The position numbers and the translations under genes are program-made. Under the pieces are notes generated by a model, which worked only from the letters and a program-made list of their open reading frames with translations, had not been told where the DNA came from and made no database searches. A stretch of 34,897 nt of DNA from positions 1 through 34,897 of the IMG/VR virus record IMGVR_UViG_3300007734_000613; one strand, given 5' to 3'. Positions 1-5,405 of this stretch are shown here, one piece after another. The first letter of the stretch is position 1, and every line of letters starts with the position of its first letter. This stretch comes from a virus.

Positions 1-2
1 GC

Positions 3-299
3 GGCGTAAACTTCGCGATCAAAGCTCTAAATTTATTACCCGGAGTCGAGATCGACGTAATCGGAAACGTCTCGATCAGTCTCCCGTCGATTAGCGCTCC
101 GAGCTCACCATCTGGAACCGGCTTCGACGCTCCCGGCAGAGCCGACCGGATCGACACTCCCGGCACTATCTTGACTCCCGGCTTCACGGTCCCGGACGTA
201 TCGCTTCCCGGCGGCAGTGGCGGCAGTGGCGGCGGCGGCAGTGGCGGCGGCGGCGGCGGCGGAGGCGGCGGCTCGCGCTACGCGCTCACCTTCCCGTGA
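3..299 (+). CDS. Partial Gly/Pro-rich protein C-terminus, probable foreign sequence
   Basis: An open frame enters from the left edge and ends at TGA 297-299, giving 98 residues without a start. The first ~70 residues look like real protein: a hydrophobic stretch (AIKALNLLPGVEIDVIG), then Ser/Pro/Gly-rich repeats, resembling the C-terminal ends of tape-measure or other long tail proteins. A poly-Gly/Ser run follows. Codon choice (CTA, TTA, AAT, GTA, GGA) differs from every other gene here, and the strand is opposite to the operon. From the GGC tract at 210-272 onward the reading frame is antisense to a convincing minus-strand gene, so the last residues are probably not genuine. I infer a fragment of another genome joined at the repeat; a real convergent gene is the alternative. 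Confidence 0.4.
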   Translation, partial: GVNFAIKALNLLPGVEIDVIGNVSISLPSISAPSSPSGTGFDAPGRADRIDTPGTILTPGFTVPDVSLPGGSGGSGGGGSGGGGGGGGGGSRYALTFP

Positions 300-728
300 T
301 GCCTCTCGCGTGCCTTCCTGCCCACAGCGCACTGCCGCGGCTTCCAGTGCCACGGCATGAGCCGGATTCCGCCGAGCAGCCGCACGCAGGGCCAGCGGCA
401 CCGACCGGCGAATGGTGATGTCCACCACTCGCCGCACGAACTCGCCTTCGTCCAGCACGCCCGCGCTGCCCAACTGCACCAGCGCCATCCGCAGTAGGCC
501 TGCCGCCCGCGCCTCCTTCGATGACCAGGACGCCTCGTTTAGCGTGATCTCGATCCGACGCAGCGATTGGGCCACGCAGCCCGGATCGTCCCCGTGCGGA
601 AGGCCGAGCGAGTAGCACACGGCGGCTTCGACGCACATTTTCCCAAGCTCCGCTACTCCCACACCGGAGACCAGCCCGGCCATGACCGTGTCGCGCACCT
701 TCTCCGCGAGGGCGCGCGTGATCTCCAT
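105..728 (-). CDS. Ala-rich conserved phage protein of unknown function, C-terminus displaced
   Basis: ATG at 728 overlaps the upstream stop as TAATG. As written the frame gives 207 aa. Residues 1-135 are a well-formed domain with CVEAAVCYSLGLPHGDDPGC, a WSSKEARAAGL motif and a TIRRSVPLALRAAA segment, which I recall from a widespread but unassigned family in phage and environmental sequence. The family, from memory, continues with an Ala-rich repeat and ends in an ILIDM.APGC.WLDL motif. Here the Ala repeat runs into the (GGC)n tract at 210-272 and the residues after it look unlike protein, while exactly that terminal motif is encoded at 34832-34897. The real gene is therefore probably split between the two ends of the window. 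Function unknown. Confidence 0.7.
   Translation of the reverse strand: MEITRALAEKVRDTVMAGLVSGVGVAELGKMCVEAAVCYSLGLPHGDDPGCVAQSLRRIEITLNEASWSSKEARAAGLLRMALVQLGSAGVLDEGEFVRRVVDITIRRSVPLALRAAARRNPAHAVALEAAAVRCGQEGTREASREGERVARAAASAAAAAATAAAATAATAAGKRYVRDREAGSQDSAGSVDPVGSAGSVEAGSRW
210..272. repeat. (GGC)n / GGCAGT low-complexity tract, suspected assembly junction
   Basis: About 63 bases made almost wholly of GGC triplets interrupted by AGT and one GGA. On the plus strand it reads poly-Gly/Ser, on the minus strand poly-Ala. Sequence to its right fits the phage operon; sequence to its left differs in base composition, codon use and coding strand. Such tracts commonly cause false joins in short-read assembly, so this is the likely breakpoint. 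Confidence 0.6.
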
Positions 729-946
729 TAGACTGTCCTCCCTGTCGAGTCGCACGTCAGCCCCCGAGCCGTCAGGTCCCGATAGCGCCGCTGCCCCGCC
801 GCCCGGTCGTGGTCCTCGCAGTCCGGGCAGCCGTCCGGCGTGGCGTGGAGTTCCTTGGGGTGGTAGAGACTCGCCCACCCGTGCGTCTCGCATATCCGCA
901 CGATGTCCACGCGGTCCCCGGCGGGCACGTCGATGATGTGACTCAT
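728..946 (-). CDS. Small early protein with CPDC motif
   Basis: 72 aa. The start at 946 (MSHIIDVPAGDR) overlaps the upstream stop as ATGA. It contains ETHGWASLYHP and a single CPDC pair with nearby His residues (HATPDGCPDCEDH), so metal binding is possible, though only two Cys are clustered. It is translated between the zinc-binding protein at 943-1272 and the Ala-rich protein starting at 728, downstream of the repressor. No family recognised. Confidence 0.65.
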   Translation of the reverse strand: MSHIIDVPAGDRVDIVRICETHGWASLYHPKELHATPDGCPDCEDHDRAAGQRRYRDLTARGLTCDSTGRTV

Positions 947-1272
947 GCCACCTCGTCCCGCTGCGCGTCCAGCGCATCGCCGTAGCAGGGGGTGCATTGC
1001 CCACGCGCCTGCTCGTCCTCGTCGCGGTAGGGCTGGTGACAGTCCGGGCAGCGCGTGTCACAGTCGCATGGCGTGTGCCCGCAGCCGGGACAGGCGGTGT
1101 CCTCGTCCGGCTCAGGCGGCCGGACCACTGGCAGCGCCCGGCGCAGGGCCGCGAGCAGATTCGCCTGCAACGTGGCGAGGGCGTCGGCCGACAGCACGCG
1201 GCGCAGCGGCCCACCGATGGACGGGTTCAGCGGGTCGCGGTCGTCCGGCGGGTCGCTGGGATAGAGGCTCAT
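943..1272 (-). CDS. Small protein with Cys-rich zinc-binding C-terminal half
   Basis: 109 aa. The start overlaps the repressor stop as ATGA, so the two are coupled. Residues 1-55 include a helical stretch (ADALATLQANLLAALRRALP). Residues 60-95 carry closely packed Cys: CPGCGHTPCDC, then CPDCH and a later CTPC, enough ligands for one or two zinc sites. Rubredoxin- or zinc-ribbon-like folds are possible. Co-transcription with an XRE repressor suggests an early regulatory or host-interaction role, which is inference. Confidence 0.7.
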   Translation of the reverse strand: MSLYPSDPPDDRDPLNPSIGGPLRRVLSADALATLQANLLAALRRALPVVRPPEPDEDTACPGCGHTPCDCDTRCPDCHQPYRDEDEQARGQCTPCYGDALDAQRDEVA

Positions 1273-1499
1273 TCGGCCCCCTGCGCCAGCGTTGGCAGGG
1301 CGGACACGGCCACGCGCAGCACCTTCGCAATCGCCTTGCGCTGGGCGTCGGTCGGCTCTCGCCAGCCATTCTCAATGTTAGACAGCAGCGGCGGGGTGAT
1401 CCCGGTCCGGTCGGCCACTTCCTGCGCTGTCAGATTGCGGTCGTCTCGAAAGTTCCGGTAGGCCCGCCGCACGGCCTTACGCTGTGTCGCTGTCACCAT
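1269..1499 (-). CDS. XRE/Cro-C1-type helix-turn-helix repressor
   Basis: 76 aa, a single-domain HTH protein. The core (AQEVADRTGITPPLLSNIE) is the classical Cro/C1 helix-turn-helix, followed by NGWREPTDAQRKAIAKVLRV, the usual fourth and fifth helices. It lacks a LexA-like peptidase or dimerisation domain, so it is Cro-sized rather than CI-sized. Upstream lie two inverted repeats at 1562-1607 and a weak promoter whose predicted start falls next to the ATG, suggesting autoregulation and a leaderless message. No Shine-Dalgarno precedes the ATG. With no integrase seen, a full lysogeny switch is doubtful. Confidence 0.85.
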   Translation of the reverse strand: MVTATQRKAVRRAYRNFRDDRNLTAQEVADRTGITPPLLSNIENGWREPTDAQRKAIAKVLRVAVSALPTLAQGAE

Positions 1500-1506
1500 G
1501 CGCGAG

Positions 1507-1535
1507 AGATTACCGCGCCGCTGGACGGATTACAA
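1507..1535 (-). promoter_or_regulatory. Weak sigma70-like promoter for the repressor, leaderless transcript predicted
   Basis: On the minus strand TTGTAA (1535-1530), a 17-base spacer and TAATCT (1512-1507) match the -35/-10 consensus at 4/6 and 3/6. The expected transcription start falls at about 1500, one base before the ATG at 1499, which would give a leaderless message like that from lambda PRM. The hexamers are weak, so this is tentative. Confidence 0.35.
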
Positions 1536-1561
1536 GAAGTTTTTGTGGTCCTCTCCCGGTT

Positions 1562-1607
1562 CGCAATAATCACACGCGGGCGTGTGTCGTGACGCCATGT
1601 TATTGCG
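1562..1607. promoter_or_regulatory. Operator-like nested inverted repeats upstream of repressor
   Basis: Two dyads occupy the only non-coding stretch near the repressor (1500-1632). One is a perfect compact palindrome, CACACGC-GG-GCGTGTG, at 1571-1586. The other is CGCAATAA (1562-1569) facing TTATTGCG (1600-1607), exact inverted copies 30 bases apart. Both lie upstream of the repressor start, where a Cro-like protein would be expected to bind. Apart from these and the promoter at 1507-1535 I see nothing else in this gap. Confidence 0.55.
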
Positions 1608-1632
1608 CGGAGGTGGGCTATGGAGACACTAT

Positions 1633-1734
1633 TCAGCCGTAGAACGGGCCGATACGCAGCCCACGGACGTGGTAGGCCGTCGCACCGCCCACCGACAGGA
1701 GCAGGGCCGCCGCCGCGCGCCGGAGGCCGCGCAT
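1633..1734 (-). CDS. Membrane microprotein, signal-anchor type
   Basis: 33 aa, beginning MRGLRRAAAALLLSVGGATA and ending RIGPFYG. A positively charged N-terminus precedes one short hydrophobic helix, as in a signal peptide or single-pass anchor. It starts 10 bases after the holin-like gene and is the last gene of the late operon before the operator region. The Shine-Dalgarno is poor. The position suggests a lysis accessory, but no family is assigned. Confidence 0.45.
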   Translation of the reverse strand: MRGLRRAAAALLLSVGGATAYHVRGLRIGPFYG

Positions 1735-1744
1735 GGGGTCGCCG

Positions 1745-2116
1745 TTACTTCGCGACGCCGGTCTGGTCGCCGTCCTTCGCGGCCAGGCCCAGCGCCGCCA
1801 CGGCCGCCGCCATCAGCGCATCTTTTGGAGACAGGCCGCTCTGCACGGCTGCGAGGAACGCGATGCCCGCCCCGGCGCCGATGCCAATGAGCGACGTTTT
1901 CCAGTTCTTCAGCGCACCCTTAAGAACACCCATGATGGCAACTCTCCAGACAGGCGGTAAGGGAAGCACTTCCACCAGCGCGGCCACCGCCGTCAGCCCG
2001 CGCCGATACAACGCCGCATCTCGGTATCGCTCCGGCCGCCGCGCGCCCTCGTTGAGCACGTCATGCACCGCATTAGCCCGCGTCAGCACCTTCAGCGCGC
2101 GGAAGGGGTTTTTCAT
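1745..2116 (-). CDS. Holin-like membrane protein with N-terminal extension
   Basis: 123 aa; the start at 2116 overlaps the zinc-ribbon stop as ATGA. The C-terminal 60 residues (NWKTSLIGIGAGAGIAFLAA, then an amphipathic Ala-rich segment ending GLAAKDGDQTG) resemble small phage holins, with a membrane segment and the Lys-Asp ending often seen in that group. Residues 1-60 are soluble and basic (MKNPFRALKVLTRANAVHDV). An internal ATG at 1933, preceded by GGAGAG about 8 bases upstream, would give a 62-aa short form containing just the holin-like part. A dual-start holin/antiholin arrangement is therefore possible. The neighbouring DUF5675 gene supports a lysis context. Confidence 0.6.
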   Translation of the reverse strand: MKNPFRALKVLTRANAVHDVLNEGARRPERYRDAALYRRGLTAVAALVEVLPLPPVWRVAIMGVLKGALKNWKTSLIGIGAGAGIAFLAAVQSGLSPKDALMAAAVAALGLAAKDGDQTGVAK

Positions 2117-2214
2117 GCTGGCCAGCTTTTCCCACACACTGCGCAAAACCAGCGCGGCAGCGTGTGGCCGATGCGCTCGAGGAGGGTCGATTCGCCACAG
2201 TGCGGGCAGGTCAT
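2113..2214 (-). CDS. Zinc-ribbon microprotein (33 aa)
   Basis: A 33-aa frame with coupled ATGA overlaps at both ends (2211-2214 and 2113-2116), strong evidence that it is translated. It opens MTCPHCGESTLL and closes WFCAVCGKSWPA, two CxxCG knuckles 20 residues apart, i.e. a minimal rubredoxin/zinc-ribbon fold with little else. It would bind one Zn ion; partner unknown. It sits inside the lysis region. Confidence 0.7.
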   Translation of the reverse strand: MTCPHCGESTLLERIGHTLPRWFCAVCGKSWPA

Positions 2215-2321
2215 CGGCCGATCCTCCGACGCAGCACGGCCAGCGCGAGCTTTTCCCACCAGCGCAACGGCCGGAATCGGCCCGCCGCATCCCGGACACG
2301 CACGCTAGGCCCCGTCGTCAT
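2211..2321 (-). CDS. Basic microprotein
   Basis: 36 aa, strongly basic (about ten Arg/Lys) with a C-terminal amphipathic helix (RWWEKLALAVLRRRIGR). Two ATGs two codons apart are available; I chose 2321 because GGAGG lies six bases before it, the other being at 2327. It overlaps the upstream frame's 3' end and its own stop overlaps the next ATG as ATGA. It may associate with membrane or nucleic acid; no family recognised. Confidence 0.5.
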   Translation of the reverse strand: MTTGPSVRVRDAAGRFRPLRWWEKLALAVLRRRIGR

Positions 2322-2511
2322 CGTCATCCTCCGGCGAGGAATACCCCGTCGCGTCCGGCTGGCTCCGCACCGGCACCGGCGCGGGACACGTGGCGTCGTC
2401 CAGCACGAGCCAGCCCTGCGCCCGCGCCTCGGGTGCCGCATCGGACGGGATCTGCAACTCGCGCACCTCGCCCAGCGGATCGACCAGCCCCGCCCACACC
2501 AGCCGCGTCAT
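2305..2511 (-). CDS. Small acidic-tailed protein of unknown function
   Basis: 68 aa, coupled to the upstream DUF5675 gene by an ATGA overlap. The N-terminus (MTRLVWAGLVDPLGEVRELQI) is predicted beta-like, and the C-terminus ends in a run of six acidic residues (PEDDDDDGA). No recognisable domain. It lies between the candidate cell-wall protein and the basic microprotein, so a lysis-module accessory role is possible on position only. Confidence 0.55.
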   Translation of the reverse strand: MTRLVWAGLVDPLGEVRELQIPSDAAPEARAQGWLVLDDATCPAPVPVRSQPDATGYSSPEDDDDDGA

Positions 2512-2969
2512 GCGGCCAACTCCCCCGGCAGCCGCGCGGGCGGATTCTTGATGTCGAGGTAGACATCCATCACGCGGACGGCGTGCTTGAGCCGCTTGAA
2601 CAGCTCGTCAAACGCCAGCCGGGACCGCAGCAGCGTGTTCGTCCCGCCGATGGCCTGCCCCACCAGCAAACAACCGCTCGTGTCCGCATTGGTGTTACCG
2701 GGGTGAATCCGCACGCCGCTAAAGCCGTCCACGCCGAGCAGCAGCGGCAAGGGCCGCCCGAACCGCTGCGACTGCGTGACCGTCAGCTTGTAGCGGCCCG
2801 CGGGGATCGCCGTGGCCCCCGGCACCTTCCACGCCGCCACGGGCACGCCAGGGGCCTCCCGGATGGCATCTTCCAGCGTGTAGCAGAACCGCCCGGACCC
2901 GAGGTCCAGCTCGCCAATCGTCGCCCCGTCCACCGTGGGCCGCCGCTGCACCGTCCAGATCAGGCTCAT
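2508..2969 (-). CDS. DUF5675-like protein, candidate cell-wall active lysis protein
   Basis: 153 aa. Family features visible are an N-terminal beta strand pair (TIGELDL...CYTLEDAIRE), WKVPGATAIPAGRYKLTV, and the block GVRIHPGNTNADTSGCLLVG. The His-Gly...Ser-Gly-Cys arrangement resembles the catalytic motif of L,D-transpeptidase/YkuD enzymes (HGT...S.GC), with His about 88 and Cys about 99. DUF5675 proteins are found in many phages and prophages and are suspected peptidoglycan-active enzymes; the activity is not established to my knowledge. No other endolysin was seen, so this is the best lysin candidate. It follows a membrane/coiled-coil protein by ATGA overlap. Confidence 0.7.
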   Translation of the reverse strand: MSLIWTVQRRPTVDGATIGELDLGSGRFCYTLEDAIREAPGVPVAAWKVPGATAIPAGRYKLTVTQSQRFGRPLPLLLGVDGFSGVRIHPGNTNADTSGCLLVGQAIGGTNTLLRSRLAFDELFKRLKHAVRVMDVYLDIKNPPARLPGELAA

Positions 2970-3166
2970 CGCGTGCGAATCTCGCGGATGTCCGCCTGCA
3001 TGTCCGCCAGCCGTCGCAGCACTTCCTGGAACTGGCTGACCTGTGTGGCCTTGATGCCCGCGATTTCGGCCTGAATACTGGCCTGTGTCGTGAAGTAGGC
3101 GACGAGCGCCGCGACAATCACCCCCGCGAGCTGCACGCCCAAGCCAATGCGTCGTTCCGTGGTCAT
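2966..3166 (-). CDS. Single-pass membrane protein with coiled coil, holin/XhlA-like
   Basis: 66 aa from ATG 3166 (MTTERRIGLGVQLAGV); a GTG at 3187 would add seven residues. Residues 8-25 form a transmembrane helix and residues 30-64 an amphipathic helix with heptad spacing (IAGIKATQVSQFQEVLRRL). This topology matches small haemolysin-XhlA-like or spanin-like lysis components. It precedes the DUF5675 gene with an ATGA overlap, supporting a lysis cassette. Confidence 0.55.
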   Translation of the reverse strand: MTTERRIGLGVQLAGVIVAALVAYFTTQASIQAEIAGIKATQVSQFQEVLRRLADMQADIREIRTR

Positions 3167-3173
3167 CGTGGTT

Positions 3174-3239
3174 TCACCTGAACACAATCAGCCGACCGGG
3201 CCACCCGAGGTCGTGGTGCATCTGGACCAGGGGACTCAT
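3174..3239 (-). CDS. Possible 21-aa coupled peptide
   Basis: ATG at 3239 overlaps the stop of the preceding gene as ATGA and the frame closes at TGA 3176-3174, seven bases before the next gene's ATG. The product would be 21 residues (MSPLVQMHHDLGWPGRLIVF plus R). It may simply carry ribosomes from the fibre genes to the lysis genes. Without it this stretch would be a 70-base gap. Confidence 0.35.
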   Translation of the reverse strand: MSPLVQMHHDLGWPGRLIVFR

Positions 3240-3550
3240 CCAACGTCCTGATAGGCGCGCAGCAGCGCTTCGCGGGCCGCCCGGCGTTCCGCCGCAGACG
3301 GGTCACGCCCGAGGGTGAGCCGGGCCTGATAGAGCAGCCACGCCGCCCACGCCCGACCCCCGAAGTCCGCCACGCCCATCTCCGCGACCGATGGCGCCAG
3401 CCGGGGCGTGAACACGCCGGCCACATACGTCTCACCGCCCTGCACCCACTCCGGCGCGGGCACGAACGTGCGGCCGATGGGCGCCTCGTCCGGCGCCCGG
3501 TCAATGAAGCCGGTGACCACGCCCCGATCCACTTGCGCGTAGCGGGCCAT
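3236..3550 (-). CDS. Fibre-associated protein of unknown function
   Basis: 104 aa, coupled to the fibre protein by a TAATG overlap. The N-terminal half (MARYAQVDRGVVTGFIDRAP) is beta-rich, and the C-terminal half is a helical, Arg/Ala-rich segment (LTLGRDPSAAERRAAREALL). Short proteins of this layout after fibre genes often act in fibre assembly or as a terminal fibre segment; that role is inferred from position. No specific family recognised. Confidence 0.55.
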   Translation of the reverse strand: MARYAQVDRGVVTGFIDRAPDEAPIGRTFVPAPEWVQGGETYVAGVFTPRLAPSVAEMGVADFGGRAWAAWLLYQARLTLGRDPSAAERRAAREALLRAYQDVG

Positions 3551-4128
3551 TAGTAGAACTCCACCACCTGATACCCGATGGTCACGTTGTTCGTGCCGAC
3601 CGCGCGAGTCGCCGTGATCGTGGTCGCATTGGTCAGTTCGATCCGCGTCATGATGCGGTTCGGGACGCTCAGTTCCGTGCAGAGGAATCCGAGACAGTTG
3701 AGGCGCGCCTTGGACGTGTTCACGGTCGTGATGGTCGCCGTGTTCGACCCGACGCCGGTGAGCGCAATCGTGCCGCGCTGCACTTGCTTGATGACCCCGG
3801 GCCAGTATTCGATGACCTCATACACGTAGGTCTGGTTGTCGCCCGTCGTGCCCGTGCGCGTGGCCGTGATGGTCGTGGCATTGGTCAGCGCCAGATGACC
3901 GAACACGCAATCCCACTTATCCACCGTGGCGTCCGACGAACTCGACACCAGCGACAGGTCCGCGTTCGCCGTGCTCACCGCCGTAATCGTCGCGGTGTTG
4001 GACGAGGCCGTATTGCCGATGACGATGCTCCCGCGCTGAATCGATTTAATCAGCGACCGGAAGCCCGCCTGTGCGGTGCGAGAACTGAGCGCCGAGCCGG
4101 TCAGCGCCGCCGTGCTAGGCCGTCGCAT
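3550..4128 (-). CDS. Fibre/virion protein with two internal repeats
   Basis: 192 aa, coupled upstream and downstream through TAATG. The protein is an internal duplication. IKSIQRGSIVIGNTASSNTA...LTNATTITATRTGTTG...YEVIEYW recurs about 75 residues later as IKQVQRGTIALTGVGSNTA...LTNATTITATRAVGTN...YQVVEFY. Each copy is Thr/Ser-rich and beta-predicted, typical of trimeric fibre or adhesin segments. It sits after the tailspike-like fibre protein. The exact role, whether fibre shaft or receptor-binding module, is not readable from sequence. Confidence 0.6.
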   Translation of the reverse strand: MRRPSTAALTGSALSSRTAQAGFRSLIKSIQRGSIVIGNTASSNTATITAVSTANADLSLVSSSSDATVDKWDCVFGHLALTNATTITATRTGTTGDNQTYVYEVIEYWPGVIKQVQRGTIALTGVGSNTATITTVNTSKARLNCLGFLCTELSVPNRIMTRIELTNATTITATRAVGTNNVTIGYQVVEFY

Positions 4129-4496
4129 TAGGGCTGTATCCTGTTGACGAACCCGTAGGCAATGATGACGTTCGTGGTCGCGGCAAAGACCTTGACCGTG
4201 AGCGCCACCGTGCCGCTCCCGAGCAGCGGCAGGCCATCCACCGCCCACACCAGGCCCGACTTGAACGGCACCGTCAGGACGATGTTCTGGTCCGGCGCGG
4301 TCGCCCCGCCGAACTCAATCGTCACCAGCACGTCGGCCGTGTGCGCGTTGTAGAACCGAATCCACATCTCATCGATGGTGGTCGCGCTGGTGCCGGTCGT
4401 GTGGATGAGCGTCCCGGCCGAGGCCGTGGCCGCGACCTTGATGCCCTGCCCCTGCGTGGATGCGGAAAACGGAATCTTGCTAACTGCGTTCGCCAT
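4128..4496 (-). CDS. Small beta-rich virion protein
   Basis: 122 aa with alternating hydrophobic/polar strands (DEMWIRFYNAHTADVLVTIE, TNVIIAYGFVNRI) and Thr/Ala-rich loops. It lies between two fibre proteins in the same coupled series and is similar in style to small head- or fibre-decoration proteins. No signal peptide and no Cys. Structural role inferred from context only. Confidence 0.5.
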   Translation of the reverse strand: MANAVSKIPFSASTQGQGIKVAATASAGTLIHTTGTSATTIDEMWIRFYNAHTADVLVTIEFGGATAPDQNIVLTVPFKSGLVWAVDGLPLLGSGTVALTVKVFAATTNVIIAYGFVNRIQP

Positions 4497-4505
4497 CTCT
4501 ACCCC

Positions 4506-5195
4506 TTAGCCCCAGGTCTGGAGCTGCACGTAGTCGTAGCCACCGGAGGACGGCGCGCCGCCCGCCAGCACCAGGCTGGTTGTGGTATCTGCCCGGCCGA
4601 TGAGCCGGGACAGGCTCGGCGCGGTCGCCGTGAGTGCGCCGGCCGTGGCGCTGGCGTAGTAGTCCGACCCGGCCGACAGGCCCGAGAGGCCCGTCACCCG
4701 GCCCGCTACGCGCACCGTGCCCGTCGCCCCGGCCGCGATGGCGTTCGGCGCGATGCCGACGACGTTGGCCGTGCTGGAGGCATAGGCGAGGTCGGCATCG
4801 GTCAGATACCACCGGCCCGCCGTCAGGCTCCCGGAGCCGTCCGAGAGATAGACGGCCTCGCCCGCCGCAATCGCCACCCCGGCAATCGCCACCACGTCCA
4901 CATCGGCCGCCGTGGTCGGGACCGCCGACACGTTGTCCTGCGTCCAGACCGTGACCCCCGCCGACGTTTTCAGCACGAACTTGTAGGACGTGGCCGACAG
5001 ATACACCGTCGCCCGGCCCGCGCTGCTCAGCACGACGGGGTTGGCGTTCGGCGTGGTCAGCGTGACCTCGGAATACGTCGCCAGGGGGGTGGTGGTCCCG
5101 GCCGCGTAGGTGTACAGCAGGCCCCCGCTGAGGGGGTCGCCGTTGTCGTCCCAGCCATAAAACAGGGGGGACGGCATCACAGTTCCGGTCGCCAT
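4506..5195 (-). CDS. Tail fibre/spike protein with tailspike-like virion-binding N-terminus
   Basis: 229 aa; AGGAG lies eight bases before the ATG at 5195. Residues 8-80 carry the signature of the N-terminal attachment domain in many phage spikes and fibres: PLFYGWDDNGDPLSGGLLYT, an AGTTTPLATY turn, a TPNANPVVL strand, SSAGRATVYL, then YKFVLKTSAGVTVW. The rest is Ala/Thr/Gly-rich beta sequence with no enzymatic motif, shorter than a full tailspike. It is probably the baseplate-proximal part of the fibre, with the proteins at 4128-4496 and 3550-4128 completing the adhesin. Confidence 0.75.
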   Translation of the reverse strand: MATGTVMPSPLFYGWDDNGDPLSGGLLYTYAAGTTTPLATYSEVTLTTPNANPVVLSSAGRATVYLSATSYKFVLKTSAGVTVWTQDNVSAVPTTAADVDVVAIAGVAIAAGEAVYLSDGSGSLTAGRWYLTDADLAYASSTANVVGIAPNAIAAGATGTVRVAGRVTGLSGLSAGSDYYASATAGALTATAPSLSRLIGRADTTTSLVLAGGAPSSGGYDYVQLQTWG

Positions 5196-5228
5196 TACCT
5201 AGACTCCTGTGCTACCCTGATCGGCCAC

Positions 5229-5405
5229 ATGCGGCGCTGGCTCGACCGGCTCTGGCTCGTCCTTGTCGGACTCGCGTTTCTCATCGGGGCGCCCATCTGG
5301 ATCGCCCTGTGGTGGGAGCGACACTGGGCACTCGGGGCCATCCAACTCGCCTTCATCTGGCACCGGCTGTGGACGTGGATAGTTGTCCCGGCACGGACGC
5401 CGTAA
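5229..5405 (+). CDS. Opposite-strand membrane microprotein (58 aa)
   Basis: A plus-strand frame from ATG 5229 to TAA 5405. The product is Trp-rich and hydrophobic: a basic amphipathic start (MRRWLDRLW), a transmembrane helix (LVLVGLAFLIGAPIWIALWW) and a second hydrophobic stretch (GAIQLAFIWHRLWTWIVV). It fills the 157-base gap between minus-strand genes (5196-5352), the only gap of that size in the late operon below 18.4 kb. By hand count its third-position G+C is higher than that of the acidic/Pro-rich antisense frame. No clear Shine-Dalgarno is visible and its last 53 bases overlap the 3' end of the 5353-6771 gene. A moron-type membrane gene or holin is possible. Confidence 0.45.
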   Translation: MRRWLDRLWLVLVGLAFLIGAPIWIALWWERHWALGAIQLAFIWHRLWTWIVVPARTP

